Source of the DNA: Deltaproteobacteria bacterium
Lineage (GTDB): Bacteria > Desulfobacterota > Desulfarculia > Desulfarculales > Desulfarculaceae
Length of the DNA stretch: 39,842 nt
NCBI GenBank assembly: GCA_020444205.1
Contig: JAHLLJ010000022.1
Location: 1-39,842, forward strand
Reading direction: 5' to 3'
The notes under the pieces were generated by a model. The model had not been told where the DNA came from, made no database searches, and was given only the letters and a program-made list of their open reading frames with translations. Positions 31,601 to 39,842 of this stretch are shown one piece after another (positions within the stretch are counted from its first letter, which is position 1; each line of letters opens with the position of its first letter). A program made the position numbers and the translations under genes.

Positions 31601-32871
31601 GTATAGCCATATTAATATTTTCCCTGTTTGGTATGTTGCTCCTCGGCATGCCAATTGCGTTCGCAATCAGCTTATCGTCACTATTTTTTCTTATCTATGT
31701 CGGAAACATACCGCTTCAAATTATTCCTCATTTACTCGGGAATAGCCTTGATAGCTATAATGTGATAGCAATTCCTTTTTTCATTCTTGCGGCCCAGGTG
31801 ATGAATAAAGGTGGTGTTACTGACCGAATGATGAATTTCGCAAGTGTTATAGTTGGGCACCTAAAAGGAGGCTTGGCCCATGTCAATATATTGACCTCAA
31901 TGCTTTTTGCGGGCATGTCAGGTTCTGCCGTAGCAGACTCCGCCGGATTGGGCCAGATTCTTATTCCCGCCATGAAAAAGAAGGGATATGGGGCCGCTTA
32001 CAGTGCCGCCGTTACTGCGGCTTCTTCTACCATCGGGCCGATAATACCACCGAGCGTACCAATTGTAATTTACGGAATTCTAGCAGAAGCTTCGATTGGA
32101 AAGTTGTTTTTAGCCGGGGCTCTGCCGGGCTTGGTGATGGGGCTGGCAATGATCGGCCTCAGTTATGTCATCGCCGTACGTAAAAACTATCCTTCTGAGG
32201 ATGCCCCAACACTGAAGCAAATAGTAAAGTCCGCTCTAAAAGCAACACCTGCTCTCCTAACGCCGGTGATAATACTTGGAGGAATGTGGGGTGGTATTTT
32301 CAGTCCCACAGAGGCGGCTGGCGTTGCGGCCGGGTATGCTATTTTGCAAGGATTTGCGATGCGGGATCTGACCTTTCGGGGTCTTTGGGAATGTATTGTC
32401 GATTCCGCTATCTATTCCTCAGTCATAATGATCATCGTGGCGACCGCGACCCTATTTGGCTGGATTCTCAGCACAGAACAAATACCGGTGCGACTTGCCG
32501 ATTTTATGATTAACTTTACTGCAAACAAATATGTCATCCTTATTATCATTAATATATTTCTTCTAATCTTTGGTTGCTTCATGGAAATCTTAGCGATAAT
32601 GCTGATGACAGTTCCCGTTATCTTGCCGCTCATTCAGCAGATCGGCATTGATCCGATACATTTTGGCGTGGTGATGGTATTAAACCTAATGATAGGACTA
32701 TTATCACCTCCTTTTGGCTTGTGCCTATATATCGCACAAGATATAGCTGGGATCTCTTATTTAGAAGCAGTAAAGGCGATCGTACCATATATATTGCTAA
32801 TTATAACAGTATTGCTAATTGCGACTTATCTTCCTGAGTTTGTAATGTTTATTCCTAACCTCTTCAGTTGA
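31597..32871 (+). CDS. dctM: TRAP large permease subunit (DctM family)
   Basis: A 424-residue membrane protein with about 12 hydrophobic segments. DctM motifs include FLLLGMPIAFAIS-like start (LLLGMPIAFAIS), NILTSMLFAGMSGSAVAD near residue 104, AAVTAASSTIGPIIPPSVP near 127, and MELAEI-type region near 370 (VMVLNLMIGLLSPPFGLCLY). It moves the substrate across the inner membrane with sodium or proton symport. The ATGA overlap with the previous gene and the 7-nt gap to the next support a four-gene operon. Confidence 0.94.
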   Translation: MSIAILIFSLFGMLLLGMPIAFAISLSSLFFLIYVGNIPLQIIPHLLGNSLDSYNVIAIPFFILAAQVMNKGGVTDRMMNFASVIVGHLKGGLAHVNILTSMLFAGMSGSAVADSAGLGQILIPAMKKKGYGAAYSAAVTAASSTIGPIIPPSVPIVIYGILAEASIGKLFLAGALPGLVMGLAMIGLSYVIAVRKNYPSEDAPTLKQIVKSALKATPALLTPVIILGGMWGGIFSPTEAAGVAAGYAILQGFAMRDLTFRGLWECIVDSAIYSSVIMIIVATATLFGWILSTEQIPVRLADFMINFTANKYVILIIINIFLLIFGCFMEILAIMLMTVPVILPLIQQIGIDPIHFGVVMVLNLMIGLLSPPFGLCLYIAQDIAGISYLEAVKAIVPYILLIITVLLIATYLPEFVMFIPNLFS

Positions 32872-32878
32872 TAGTGGA

Positions 32879-34117
32879 ATGCAATTCATGAAAATCATAC
32901 CTGCGTCTTTTCGGAAAGATGCTTTGGAGAAGACGACCATGCTTCAGCCATTTTTGACCAACTTCGTACATAGCATTCGGTTTGGATCTGGATCAATAAA
33001 CGAACTACCTGCTGCGATAAAAAACCATGAATCAGATAGCTGCACAATCATTACGGACGAAAACGTCCGTCGTCAGCCCTTTTTTGAAAAGGTTTTGGAG
33101 GGGCTAGACGAAGCGAAAATATCCTCTACTATTTACTCTGGTGTCGAGCCGGATCCCAACATTGACACAATAAAAGATTTGGGGGAACTGGTCAGAAAAG
33201 ATGGTAACTCAGTAGTCGTGGGTATTGGCGGCGGAAGCAGTTTAGATGCTGCTAAATGTGCTGCATTGTTAGGCAACACAAGTGAAGATATCGAGTCCTT
33301 TATAGGACTCAACAAGTGCCCGCGTACTGTCAGGAAAAAAATTCTAATTCCAACTACTTCAGGGACTGGGTCAGAGGTGACGTGCGTAGCGGTTCTCACC
33401 AAAACGCAGTCAGGCGGTGGCGATACTAAAGTATTAATAAAAGATCCTGTTCTGTATGCTGAATTGGCATTGATAGACCCGGATTTAACCGTGAGCATGC
33501 CCCAGAGTGTGACAGCTGCCACGGGGATGGATGCATTTACTCACGCCTATGAGTCGTATACTAACAACGTATATAATCCTATTTCAGACCAATTTGCTAT
33601 TGAGGCAATTAAGTTGATTGGGCAATGGCTTAAAAGGGCCGTGACTGATGGGACAGATTTGAAAGCTCGATATTTTATGTCTCAAGCGAGCCTTTTTGCA
33701 GGGCTTGCATTCGCCAATACTGCAACAGCGCTTGTACATGCCATTGCCCAGGGCGTTGGGTCCCGTTATCACATAGCACACGGATTTGCTAATGCAGTAA
33801 TCCTGCCATATATCATAAAATTTAATAGCCCGGCATGCATCGAAAAGACAGCGCAGATATATAGTTCCTTAAATGGGGATATTATGCATTCGAAAGGTTT
33901 TGAATCAGCTTCGCAACTATCCGGATTTGTAAAACAACTAAATGCTGATATTGGGATACCCGCTGATTTTTCATCGATCGGGGTTAAGATGGATGAGAAA
34001 GAGATTAAAGAAATACTTTTAGAGACCAAGGAAAATACCCCACAGTTGTGGGAAGTAAATTCCAGGAGTGCAGATATAGAGGAAGTAATTGAAGCCATTA
34101 AGCCTTTGTTAATTTAA
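32879..34117 (+). CDS. Iron-containing (group III) alcohol dehydrogenase
   Basis: A 412-residue NAD(P)-dependent dehydrogenase. The nucleotide-binding GGGSSLDAAK motif lies near residues 117-126, and the metal ligands are D218, H222 (GMDAFTHAYES), H287 and H301 (HAIAQ...HIAHG). Relatives interconvert alcohols and aldehydes; in sulfonate-using anaerobes, members reduce sulfoacetaldehyde or oxidise hydroxyalkane sulfonates. Here it is translationally close to a TRAP operon, so it probably acts on the imported compound. The start is uncertain: a later ATG at 32939 has GGAG upstream and would give a more typical 392-residue protein. The gene is AT-rich like the TRAP genes before it. Confidence 0.9.
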   Translation: MQFMKIIPASFRKDALEKTTMLQPFLTNFVHSIRFGSGSINELPAAIKNHESDSCTIITDENVRRQPFFEKVLEGLDEAKISSTIYSGVEPDPNIDTIKDLGELVRKDGNSVVVGIGGGSSLDAAKCAALLGNTSEDIESFIGLNKCPRTVRKKILIPTTSGTGSEVTCVAVLTKTQSGGGDTKVLIKDPVLYAELALIDPDLTVSMPQSVTAATGMDAFTHAYESYTNNVYNPISDQFAIEAIKLIGQWLKRAVTDGTDLKARYFMSQASLFAGLAFANTATALVHAIAQGVGSRYHIAHGFANAVILPYIIKFNSPACIEKTAQIYSSLNGDIMHSKGFESASQLSGFVKQLNADIGIPADFSSIGVKMDEKEIKEILLETKENTPQLWEVNSRSADIEEVIEAIKPLLI

Positions 34118-34328
34118 CAAAAGCCAGGACATGGGTAAGTAGTTTATACCGGATAAAATCACAATAAAAATTCGAGACTGTTGCACGGAGAATGGCGCTT
34201 TTAAGTTACTTTAACTAACTGTAATGATAATATATATTGTTGCCAAGAGTGTAGATGGACGTTGATGTTTGTCCAATAGCTGTACAGTGACGGTATTAAC
34301 CTGACACCTACCTCCAGCCGGGTGGTTG

Positions 34329-34727
34329 TTAAGCGGCCTTCCTATTAGAAGCTTTCGGGGGCTTGGTTTTCAAGCCATTCAGACAATCCATGAAAGCCTT
34401 GTGAGTGGTGCGCCCCTTCATGTTCCGGCCCTGGTGGGGCCGCTTAGTTTTGTAGATGATCAAGTACTCGTCCAGGATTTTCTGCATCTCCTCCACCGAC
34501 TCGTACCACTTGGTGCGGCCTTTGATCCGGAAACGCTCGTCCAGAAGCGTACGATGCAGGCGTTCCATAAAATCGTTGCTCTGAGGCCGCCGGACCTTGG
34601 TGGTGAGGTGCTCGATGCCTTCCAGTTGCAAAAATAGCTCGTAAGGGTGCTTGCTTGGGCGGCCACAGTACTTCGGGCCGTTGTCGCTGAGTGCTGTCTT
34701 GATGGGCACTCCATGCTTCTCGAATTA
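34329..34727 (-). mobile_element. C-terminal remnant of an IS481-family transposase
   Basis: The frame reads FEKHGVPIKTALSDNGPKYC, then GRPSKHPYELFL, QSNDFMERLHRTLLDE and KRPHQGRNMKGRTTHKAF. This is the second Asp (SDNG), the region to the catalytic Glu (DFMERLH) and the C-terminus of an IS481-type DDE transposase. The N-terminal helix-turn-helix and first catalytic Asp are missing. The fragment begins immediately after, and in the same frame as, the stop codon of the aminotransferase-like gene. About 210 bp of AT-rich sequence without a gene separates its end from the alcohol dehydrogenase gene (34118-34328). It is not capable of transposition. Confidence 0.78.
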
Positions 34728-35903
34728 GCCCTCCAGAGCCTTGGCCATGCGCTGTAGACAGTCGGTCAGAATACTACGGGGGCAGGCGACGTTGATCCGT
34801 TCGAAGCCCTCGCCTTCGGGACCGAAGATGAAGCCTTGATCCAAAGCGATGTTGGCCTGCCGGAGGATCCTGTCTTCCAACTCTGCCCCGGTCATCCCGT
34901 AGCCGCGCAGATCGATCCAGGCCAGGTAGGTTCCCTGAGGAATGGTGAAGGCGGCCTTGGGCAAGTGCTCGGCGATGAACTCGGCCATGAACCGCATATT
35001 GGCGTCCAAGTAATCGAGAACCTGTTCCAGCCAGTCCTCCCCATGGTTGTAGGCCGCCTGAGTGGCGGCCAAGCCCATGGCGTTACCGCCGGACAGCCCC
35101 ATCCGGCCCCGCTGCTCGGCCTGCCATTCTTGCCGGATCTTTTCGCTGGCCACAATGCAGTTGCAGGTTTGCAGCCCGGCCAGGTTGAAGGTCTTGCTGG
35201 CCGAGGTGCAGGTGATGATCTTGTCATAATCGCTGACTAGTCTTGTCGGAGTCTGGGTCACCCCACGACGGACCAAGTCGCAGTGGATCTCATCTGAGAC
35301 CAGAACGACGTCGTGCTTTTGACAAAGCTCGGCCGCGCGGGTCAGCTCCTCTGGAGTCCAGACCCTGCCTACCGGGTTGTGGGGGCTGCACAGGATCATC
35401 ATCGTGTTGGTCGTATCAGCCGCCTTGACCTCTAGGTCGTCAAAGTCCATGGCGTAGTGCCCGTCAGTTAAAGACAGGGGGTTGTTAACCACCCGGCGGC
35501 CATTGGCCGTAATCATGTTGGTGAAGGGATAGTAAACCGGCCGCTGAATGATGACTCCGTCGCCGGGTTGGGTCAGGATGCGAAGTAACACGCCGATGGC
35601 CGGGACCACCCCTGGGGCGACCACGATGTGTTCCGGATCGATAAACCAGTTAAACCGTCGCTCAAACCAACCGGTCACGGCGGATAAATATTCCACGGTA
35701 TAAGGATCGCTATAGCCGAAAATGAGGCGATCCGCCCGGGCATGGAGGGCGTCGATGATCGGTTGGGCGCAAGGGAAGTCCATGTCCGCCACCCAGAGCG
35801 GCAGGGTGTCGTCCCTGGCTCCGGCCACATGGCGTCCGACAAACTCCCACTTGACTGAATTAGTCTGGTTTCGGTCGATTATATTGTCGAAATCATAAAT
35901 CAT
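34725..35903 (-). CDS. PLP-dependent C-S beta-lyase (MalY/PatB family)
   Basis: A 392-residue fold-type I PLP enzyme. MalY/PatB marks are YDFDNIIDR at the start, WVADMDF near residue 36, a CSPHNPVGRVW block near 160, SDEIHCDL, and the Schiff-base lysine in SASKTFNLAG near 226. These enzymes split cystathionine, cysteine or other S-substituted cysteines to a thiol, ammonia and pyruvate. I start at the internal ATG where homologues begin; the longer frame adds ten odd residues. Upstream, AGCAGGGTCA is only a weak ribosome site. It stands alone, opposite in direction to the TRAP genes on its left. It adds another cysteine-sulfur enzyme to the window, though not in the desulfidase operon. Confidence 0.88.
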   Translation of the reverse strand: MIYDFDNIIDRNQTNSVKWEFVGRHVAGARDDTLPLWVADMDFPCAQPIIDALHARADRLIFGYSDPYTVEYLSAVTGWFERRFNWFIDPEHIVVAPGVVPAIGVLLRILTQPGDGVIIQRPVYYPFTNMITANGRRVVNNPLSLTDGHYAMDFDDLEVKAADTTNTMMILCSPHNPVGRVWTPEELTRAAELCQKHDVVLVSDEIHCDLVRRGVTQTPTRLVSDYDKIITCTSASKTFNLAGLQTCNCIVASEKIRQEWQAEQRGRMGLSGGNAMGLAATQAAYNHGEDWLEQVLDYLDANMRFMAEFIAEHLPKAAFTIPQGTYLAWIDLRGYGMTGAELEDRILRQANIALDQGFIFGPEGEGFERINVACPRSILTDCLQRMAKALEG

Positions 35904-36061
35904 TGACCCTGCTCTCGCGCAAATTCTAGCCATTCCCGATGCAAACGTGAAGTGAACTTGATCTAGTTTAGTTACTCAAGCCTATATTAATATCAGATTG
36001 TGAGGCAGCCGCCGCGCTTCTCCTCGTCAATCGGCTATCTTCGGTCAGCCCGTGACCAAAA

Positions 36062-36927
36062 CTTTCGGATAATGGTTCCATCGACGATCTGCTGGAGATG
36101 GTCAACGCGGGCATAGAGCCATACACGGTGGTGGATTCGCACATTGCCGATCTGTGGCGCGGCGTACTGCCCCAGATAGTGGTGCACCGCAATATGGCTC
36201 TGCGACGGAAAGGCGAGATCGCATGGCTGGTGCGCAAGCAGAATCCCCTACTGAAGAAGAACCTCAACGGCTTTTTGGCCAAGCACAAGAAAGGCACTCT
36301 CAAGGGGAACATATTTTTCAGACGCTACTTCAAAAACCACAAATGGATAACCAACCCTCTGAGCCGTGACGACAAGAAACGGTTGGAAAAGTATGTGGGG
36401 TGGTTCAAAAAGTACAGCGCCCAATACGGCATCGACTGGATGCTCATGGCCGCGCAGGGCTATCAGGAGTCCAGGCTAAACCAGGCTGTGCGTTCGCCTG
36501 CCGGAGCGGTGGGCATCATGCAACTCATGCCTTTCATGACCGAAGATAAACGCCTGGGAATCCCAGAAATCAATAAGGCGGAACAGAACAATCACGCCGG
36601 CATCAAGTAGATGGCCTTGCTTCGCGATGAATATTTTGACGACCCCCGGATGAGCCTCACGAGAAAATGCGCTTCACCCTGGCCGCCTACAACGGCGGAC
36701 CAGGCAACGTGGCGAAAATAAGGTGCACCGCCGGGAAGATCGGCTACGACCCTAATCTGTGGTTTGGCAACTGCGAGATGGCTGCCCTTAAGGTGGTTGG
36801 TCAGGAGCCGGTGCGGTATGTCCGCAACATCAACAAGTATTACGTGGCACTGAAGCTGGCCTTAACCCAAGAGGAAAAGGGCGACCAGCAAAGAGAGCAA
36901 AAGGGCATGGAGCGACAGACATACTGA
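36062..36927 (+). pseudogene. Broken membrane-bound lytic transglycosylase (MltF-like)
   Basis: The first piece begins in the tail of a periplasmic-binding-protein-like domain (GSIDDLLEMVNAGIEPYTVV), continues through a linker, then enters the SLT domain with YGIDWMLMAAQGYQESRL (catalytic Glu in QES) and GAVGIMQLMP. A TAG at 36608 interrupts it, and a +1 frameshift near 36660 follows. The SLT domain then continues as MRFTLAAYNGGPGNVAK and ends with EPVRYVRNINKYYVAL. The N-terminal half of the binding domain and the signal peptide are missing. At least three lesions make it non-functional. It would have cleaved peptidoglycan in the periplasm. Confidence 0.85.
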
Positions 36928-37081
36928 TTAGCGCTAATACCAGAATTAAACGCCTCATGTGGGGACGGATTCGGGCCATTGTGGTTATGATTCAGGCTCC
37001 TTGATCACCCTTGGTCAGGGTAGAGTATTTTGATTATTTAAAATCATTTGCAAGGACCGGCCCCACCGACAGGGCCAAAAA

Positions 37082-38383
37082 TCACATCATGGTCGAGGGC
37101 AACCAAAGCACCAACCAGGGGAAGATGATCACCAAGGCCAGCCCCACGATATCCAGGAGCATGAAAGGTATGGAGCCGATGATGATGTCGTTGAGGGTTA
37201 TGCCCGGCGGAGCCACCGACTTCATCACGTAAAGATTCAGGCCCAGGGGGGGAGTGATCTCAGCCAACTCCATATTCACCACGAACATCACCCCGAACCA
37301 CACCAAGTCAAAACCCAGCTCGTGCATGAGGGGAGCCAGCATGGGCACGGTGACCATGATGATCGCCGCGGGGTCCATGATGCAGCCTAGAACAAAAAGC
37401 AACAGGTTTATGGCGATCAAGATCACGTAGGGCGACACTTCCAGGCTGGAGGTCCAGGTGACCAATTGCTGGGGCACCTGCAGGAAGCTGAGCACGTAAC
37501 CAAAAGCCGAGGCAGCCACCAGAATCCAGATAATGAAGCAGGTGGTCTTGGCGGTTCTTTCAAAGGCCTCTTTGATGCATTTCCAGTTCAGCCTGCGGTA
37601 GGCGGCGGCAATCACCAGGGAAGCGAAACACCCCACTCCGGCCACCTCGGTGGGCGTGGCCAGGCCGGTGTACAGGGCTCCGAACATGAACACGGCCAAA
37701 AGAATCAGGGGAAGAATTTTCCAAAGAGACCGCCAGCGCTCGTTCCAACTGACCACCCTGTCCCTAGGGGCGCTGGATGGGTCAATAATCACTCGTCCCA
37801 TGAAATAGGCGACTCGCAACAGGGTCAGCATCACGCCGGGCAGAATACCGGCGATGAACAATTGCCCAATGGATACCTCGGCGATGATGCCGTAGATGAT
37901 CAGCAGGATGCTGGGGGGGATCAGAACTCCCAGGGCTCCGCCCGCGGCAATAGAACCGGTGGCCATGCGTTTGTCATAGCCCCGGTCGATCATCTCCGGC
38001 ACGGCCATGCCGCCGATCACCGCGGTGGTGGCGGTGCTGGCGCCGCACACCGCGGCAAAAAGGGTGCAAGCCACCTGGGAGGCTATGGCCAGGCCGGCGG
38101 GCAGGGCTGAAATCCATTTATCCAGGGCCTCGAAGGCGTCCTTGGCCGCCCCCGAGACCAAGATCATCTCGGCCATGAAAATAAATAAGGGCACTGCCAC
38201 AAGGCCGAAGGAGTTCACCTTCCCATAAGCTAGGGTGCCGAAGAGGAACAGGATGCGGTCGCCGACCAGGATGGTGCCCATGATCAGGGCCAGGAAACCA
38301 AGGCTGTAGGCGATAGGCACGCCCAAGAGCATCAGGGCCAGCAGGACCAGGGAGCTGAACAGAAGAATTAAACCCCAGTCCAT
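37082..38383 (-). CDS. dctM: TRAP large permease subunit (DctM family), second system
   Basis: A 433-residue membrane protein with about 12 hydrophobic segments. DctM hallmarks are LLGVPIAYSLG at the N-terminus, FAAVCGASTATTAVIGGMAVPEM near residue 114, SIAAGGALGVLIPPSILLIIYG near 143-164, and the C-terminal VNMELAEITPPLGLNLYV segment near 385. It follows the small subunit gene with a 1-nt gap, and is the third gene of a leftward dctPQM operon. GC-rich like the first half of the window, unlike the AT-rich TRAP set at 30-33 kb, so the two sets are not recent duplicates. Confidence 0.94.
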   Translation of the reverse strand: MDWGLILLFSSLVLLALMLLGVPIAYSLGFLALIMGTILVGDRILFLFGTLAYGKVNSFGLVAVPLFIFMAEMILVSGAAKDAFEALDKWISALPAGLAIASQVACTLFAAVCGASTATTAVIGGMAVPEMIDRGYDKRMATGSIAAGGALGVLIPPSILLIIYGIIAEVSIGQLFIAGILPGVMLTLLRVAYFMGRVIIDPSSAPRDRVVSWNERWRSLWKILPLILLAVFMFGALYTGLATPTEVAGVGCFASLVIAAAYRRLNWKCIKEAFERTAKTTCFIIWILVAASAFGYVLSFLQVPQQLVTWTSSLEVSPYVILIAINLLLFVLGCIMDPAAIIMVTVPMLAPLMHELGFDLVWFGVMFVVNMELAEITPPLGLNLYVMKSVAPPGITLNDIIIGSIPFMLLDIVGLALVIIFPWLVLWLPSTMM

Positions 38384-38384
38384 T

Positions 38385-38903
38385 TTACTTTTCCCCTCTG
38401 AACAAAATGTTCATGGCTTTGATCACCTTACCCAGGAGAATCAGGCCCAGCATGACTCCACCGATGGGCACCAGTATCTGGGAGGGGAACAAAGGCCATT
38501 CCATGGCCTGGCTGGAGCGGGCCCCGATGGCCAGGGACTTGAAGGCCAGGCGGCCGCCCTGCCACACCACAATCACCGCCCAGGTCATGCCTATGAGAGG
38601 TATGATCACGTCGACCAACGCCTTGCGCTTGCCGCTGAAGCGTTCATATAGAAAATCGATGCGGATATGGCCGTCGACCATCTCGGTGTAGGCTGCGGAC
38701 AGATAGGAAAGCCCCACCAGCATGTAGCAGGAAAGCTCCAGGGACCAGTCCGAGGGAGAGTTGAAAAAATATCGCCCTATTACTTCCCGCATCACCGCGA
38801 TCATCATCACCGCGGTGAGCCCGCCGCCTATCCAGCCAAGCTGCCGGGATAGCCACTCCAAGCCTCGGTAGAATTTCCTGAACCCCTCGGCAATATTTTC
38901 CAT
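38385..38903 (-). CDS. dctQ: TRAP small membrane subunit (DctQ family), second system
   Basis: A 172-residue protein with four hydrophobic segments and the DctQ-type stretch REVIGRYFFNSPSDWSLELS near residue 45, followed by MVDGHIRIDFLYERF. I chose the ATG with AAAGG 9 nt upstream; a TTG three codons earlier overlaps that site. It sits between the binding-protein and permease genes and should couple the two. Confidence 0.9.
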   Translation of the reverse strand: MENIAEGFRKFYRGLEWLSRQLGWIGGGLTAVMMIAVMREVIGRYFFNSPSDWSLELSCYMLVGLSYLSAAYTEMVDGHIRIDFLYERFSGKRKALVDVIIPLIGMTWAVIVVWQGGRLAFKSLAIGARSSQAMEWPLFPSQILVPIGGVMLGLILLGKVIKAMNILFRGEK

Positions 38904-38962
38904 CTTGCGCAACCTTTGGTAATGGGCGTCCGGTTAGCATTCACCCGGGTGGCGGGAGCTTG

Positions 38963-38987
38963 GGGCCGGGGGAGCGCCCCCCGGCCC
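38963..38987 (-). other. GC-rich hairpin after the second dctP gene
   Basis: GGGCCGGGGG and CCCCCGGCCC form a perfect 10-bp stem around a 5-nt loop, 8 nt past the binding-protein stop codon in the direction of transcription. No U-run follows. The position matches the hairpins found in the other three transporter operons. Confidence 0.7.
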
Positions 38988-38994
38988 ATCGGGT

Positions 38995-39842
38995 TTAGTC
39001 GTACGCCTTGAAGCGCTTTTCCAATATCTGCTTGATCTCCACGGCCTCTTTGCCTAGGCCCTGCTTCTTGCAGTTGGCCAGGTAGGTATCCCAAACCGGC
39101 ATGGCCGCCTGGTACATCTTGGCCGCCTCCTCGGGAGGCAGGGTGTAGAACTTCACCCCGTTCTTGCGGGCCTCGGCCCTCACCCGGGCATCGTCCAGCT
39201 CCACGTAGCAAATCCACTGAGGCACCATCATGCGGGCGGTGTCGATGAATATCTTTTGCACTTCCGGGCTAAGCTCGTTCCACTTGTCCAGGTTCATCCA
39301 CACGCCCACGAAGCAGTGGGGGAAGATGGGCGGATTGACTACCTGGTCTGCCACCTCCCAAATCTTGTAGGTGCGCAGGGAGTAGCTGCCCATCAGGCCC
39401 GCGTCCACGGTGCCCTTTTGCATGGCCGTGTAATACTCGCCGCCCACCGTGGCCACGGGGGAGCCGCCGATGGCCTTTACCGTGTAGTTGGGCATGCCGC
39501 CGCCCGCGCGGATCTTCATGCCCTTGAAGTCCTCAAACTTGGCGATCTTCTTGGCCCGCTTGGAGATCTGGAAGTTCTGGGGAGCGAAGATGGCGGGGAA
39601 CAGGAACTTGGCGTTGGCCTTCTTTTGGTAGGCCTTGTCCACTATCTCGCCCAGAGGGCTGTTCCACCACAGATCGTAGATGTCATCGTAGGAGTGGAAG
39701 TTGGCGGGCATGGCCGCGATGTCGGCAATGGCCACCTTGCCGCTGAAGTAGGGCGGATAGGCCACCAGCATATCGATGGTGCCCACGGACAGGGCCTCCA
39801 GGGTCTGCTTGGTGGGCACCGGCTCGCCCGCCCAGTGCTTTT
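38995..39842 (-). CDS. dctP: TRAP solute-binding protein (DctP family), partial
   Basis: The C-terminal 280 or so residues of a periplasmic binding protein; the frame is open to the window edge, so the signal peptide and N-terminal lobe lie outside. Visible family features are the FEDFKGMKIRAGGGMPNYTV stretch carrying the conserved carboxylate-binding Arg, the GGSPVATVGGEYYTAMQKGTVDAGLMG segment, and a helical C-terminal half with VWMNLDKWNELSPEVQKIF. It begins the leftward operon whose two membrane subunits follow. Its sequence is clearly different from the DctP encoded at 30 kb, so a different ligand is likely. Confidence 0.92.
   Translation of the reverse strand, partial: KHWAGEPVPTKQTLEALSVGTIDMLVAYPPYFSGKVAIADIAAMPANFHSYDDIYDLWWNSPLGEIVDKAYQKKANAKFLFPAIFAPQNFQISKRAKKIAKFEDFKGMKIRAGGGMPNYTVKAIGGSPVATVGGEYYTAMQKGTVDAGLMGSYSLRTYKIWEVADQVVNPPIFPHCFVGVWMNLDKWNELSPEVQKIFIDTARMMVPQWICYVELDDARVRAEARKNGVKFYTLPPEEAAKMYQAAMPVWDTYLANCKKQGLGKEAVEIKQILEKRFKAYD

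Noticed and set aside
1-39842. CRISPR arrays, rRNA genes, intact tRNA genes, toxin-antitoxin or known phage-defence systems
   Set aside because: I looked for regular short repeats with spacers, rRNA-like stretches, complete cloverleafs and typical defence proteins and saw none beyond the decayed tRNA-like relic.

Overview
The window is about 40 kb of GC-rich chromosome, probably from an anaerobic Desulfobacterota-like (delta-proteobacterial) organism. This rests on many TRAP and TTT uptake systems, sulfur- and sulfonate-type catabolic enzymes and the codon style. No marker gene fixes the taxon, so treat it as a guess. It looks like an accessory catabolic region assembled from modules, with scars of mobile DNA at the joints.

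Region 1 (1-11.5 kb, mostly minus strand). After a 3' fragment of an adenylate-forming enzyme there is one long leftward operon. Reading with transcription it holds: an ATC-hydrolase-like protein, a TAXI solute-binding protein, a fused TRAP permease, an M20 amidohydrolase, an FAD flavoprotein, a stand-alone [2Fe-2S] protein, a creatinase-fold protein that has lost its catalytic residues, an L-cysteine desulfidase and a GntR/FCD regulator. The order suggests uptake of a cysteine-yielding thiazoline or N-carbamoyl compound and its breakdown to cysteine, then to pyruvate, ammonia and sulfide. A candidate promoter flanked by two palindromes lies upstream.

Region 2 (11.5-12.0 kb) is a scar: a dead tyrosine-integrase N-terminus, an inverted repeat, a decayed tRNA-Met-like sequence and a bidirectional terminator.

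Region 3 (12.0-28.2 kb). A LysR regulator is divergent from a 15-kb run of plus-strand genes. These are a histidinol-dehydrogenase-family enzyme (HpsN-like), a complete TTT transporter, two sulfatase-fold hydrolases with Thr at the formylglycine position, a small acidic protein, two paralogous CxxC thioredoxin-fold proteins with an unfamiliar N-terminal region, a GcvH-like lipoyl protein, a dihydrolipoamide dehydrogenase, a PHP phosphoesterase and a GT81-like glycosyltransferase. I know of no described system with this content, and it is the best candidate here for something new.

Region 4 (28.2-34.7 kb). A broken IS21 istA is followed by decayed copies of the same dehydrogenase and hydrolase, in the same order. 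Then comes an intact, AT-rich dctPQM TRAP system with an iron-containing alcohol dehydrogenase. An IS481 remnant closes the block.

Region 5 (34.7-39.8 kb). A MalY/PatB-type C-S lyase, a broken lytic transglycosylase and a third complete-looking TRAP system, whose binding-protein gene runs off the window end. All four transporters carry a perfect GC-rich hairpin 8-16 nt after the binding-protein stop codon.
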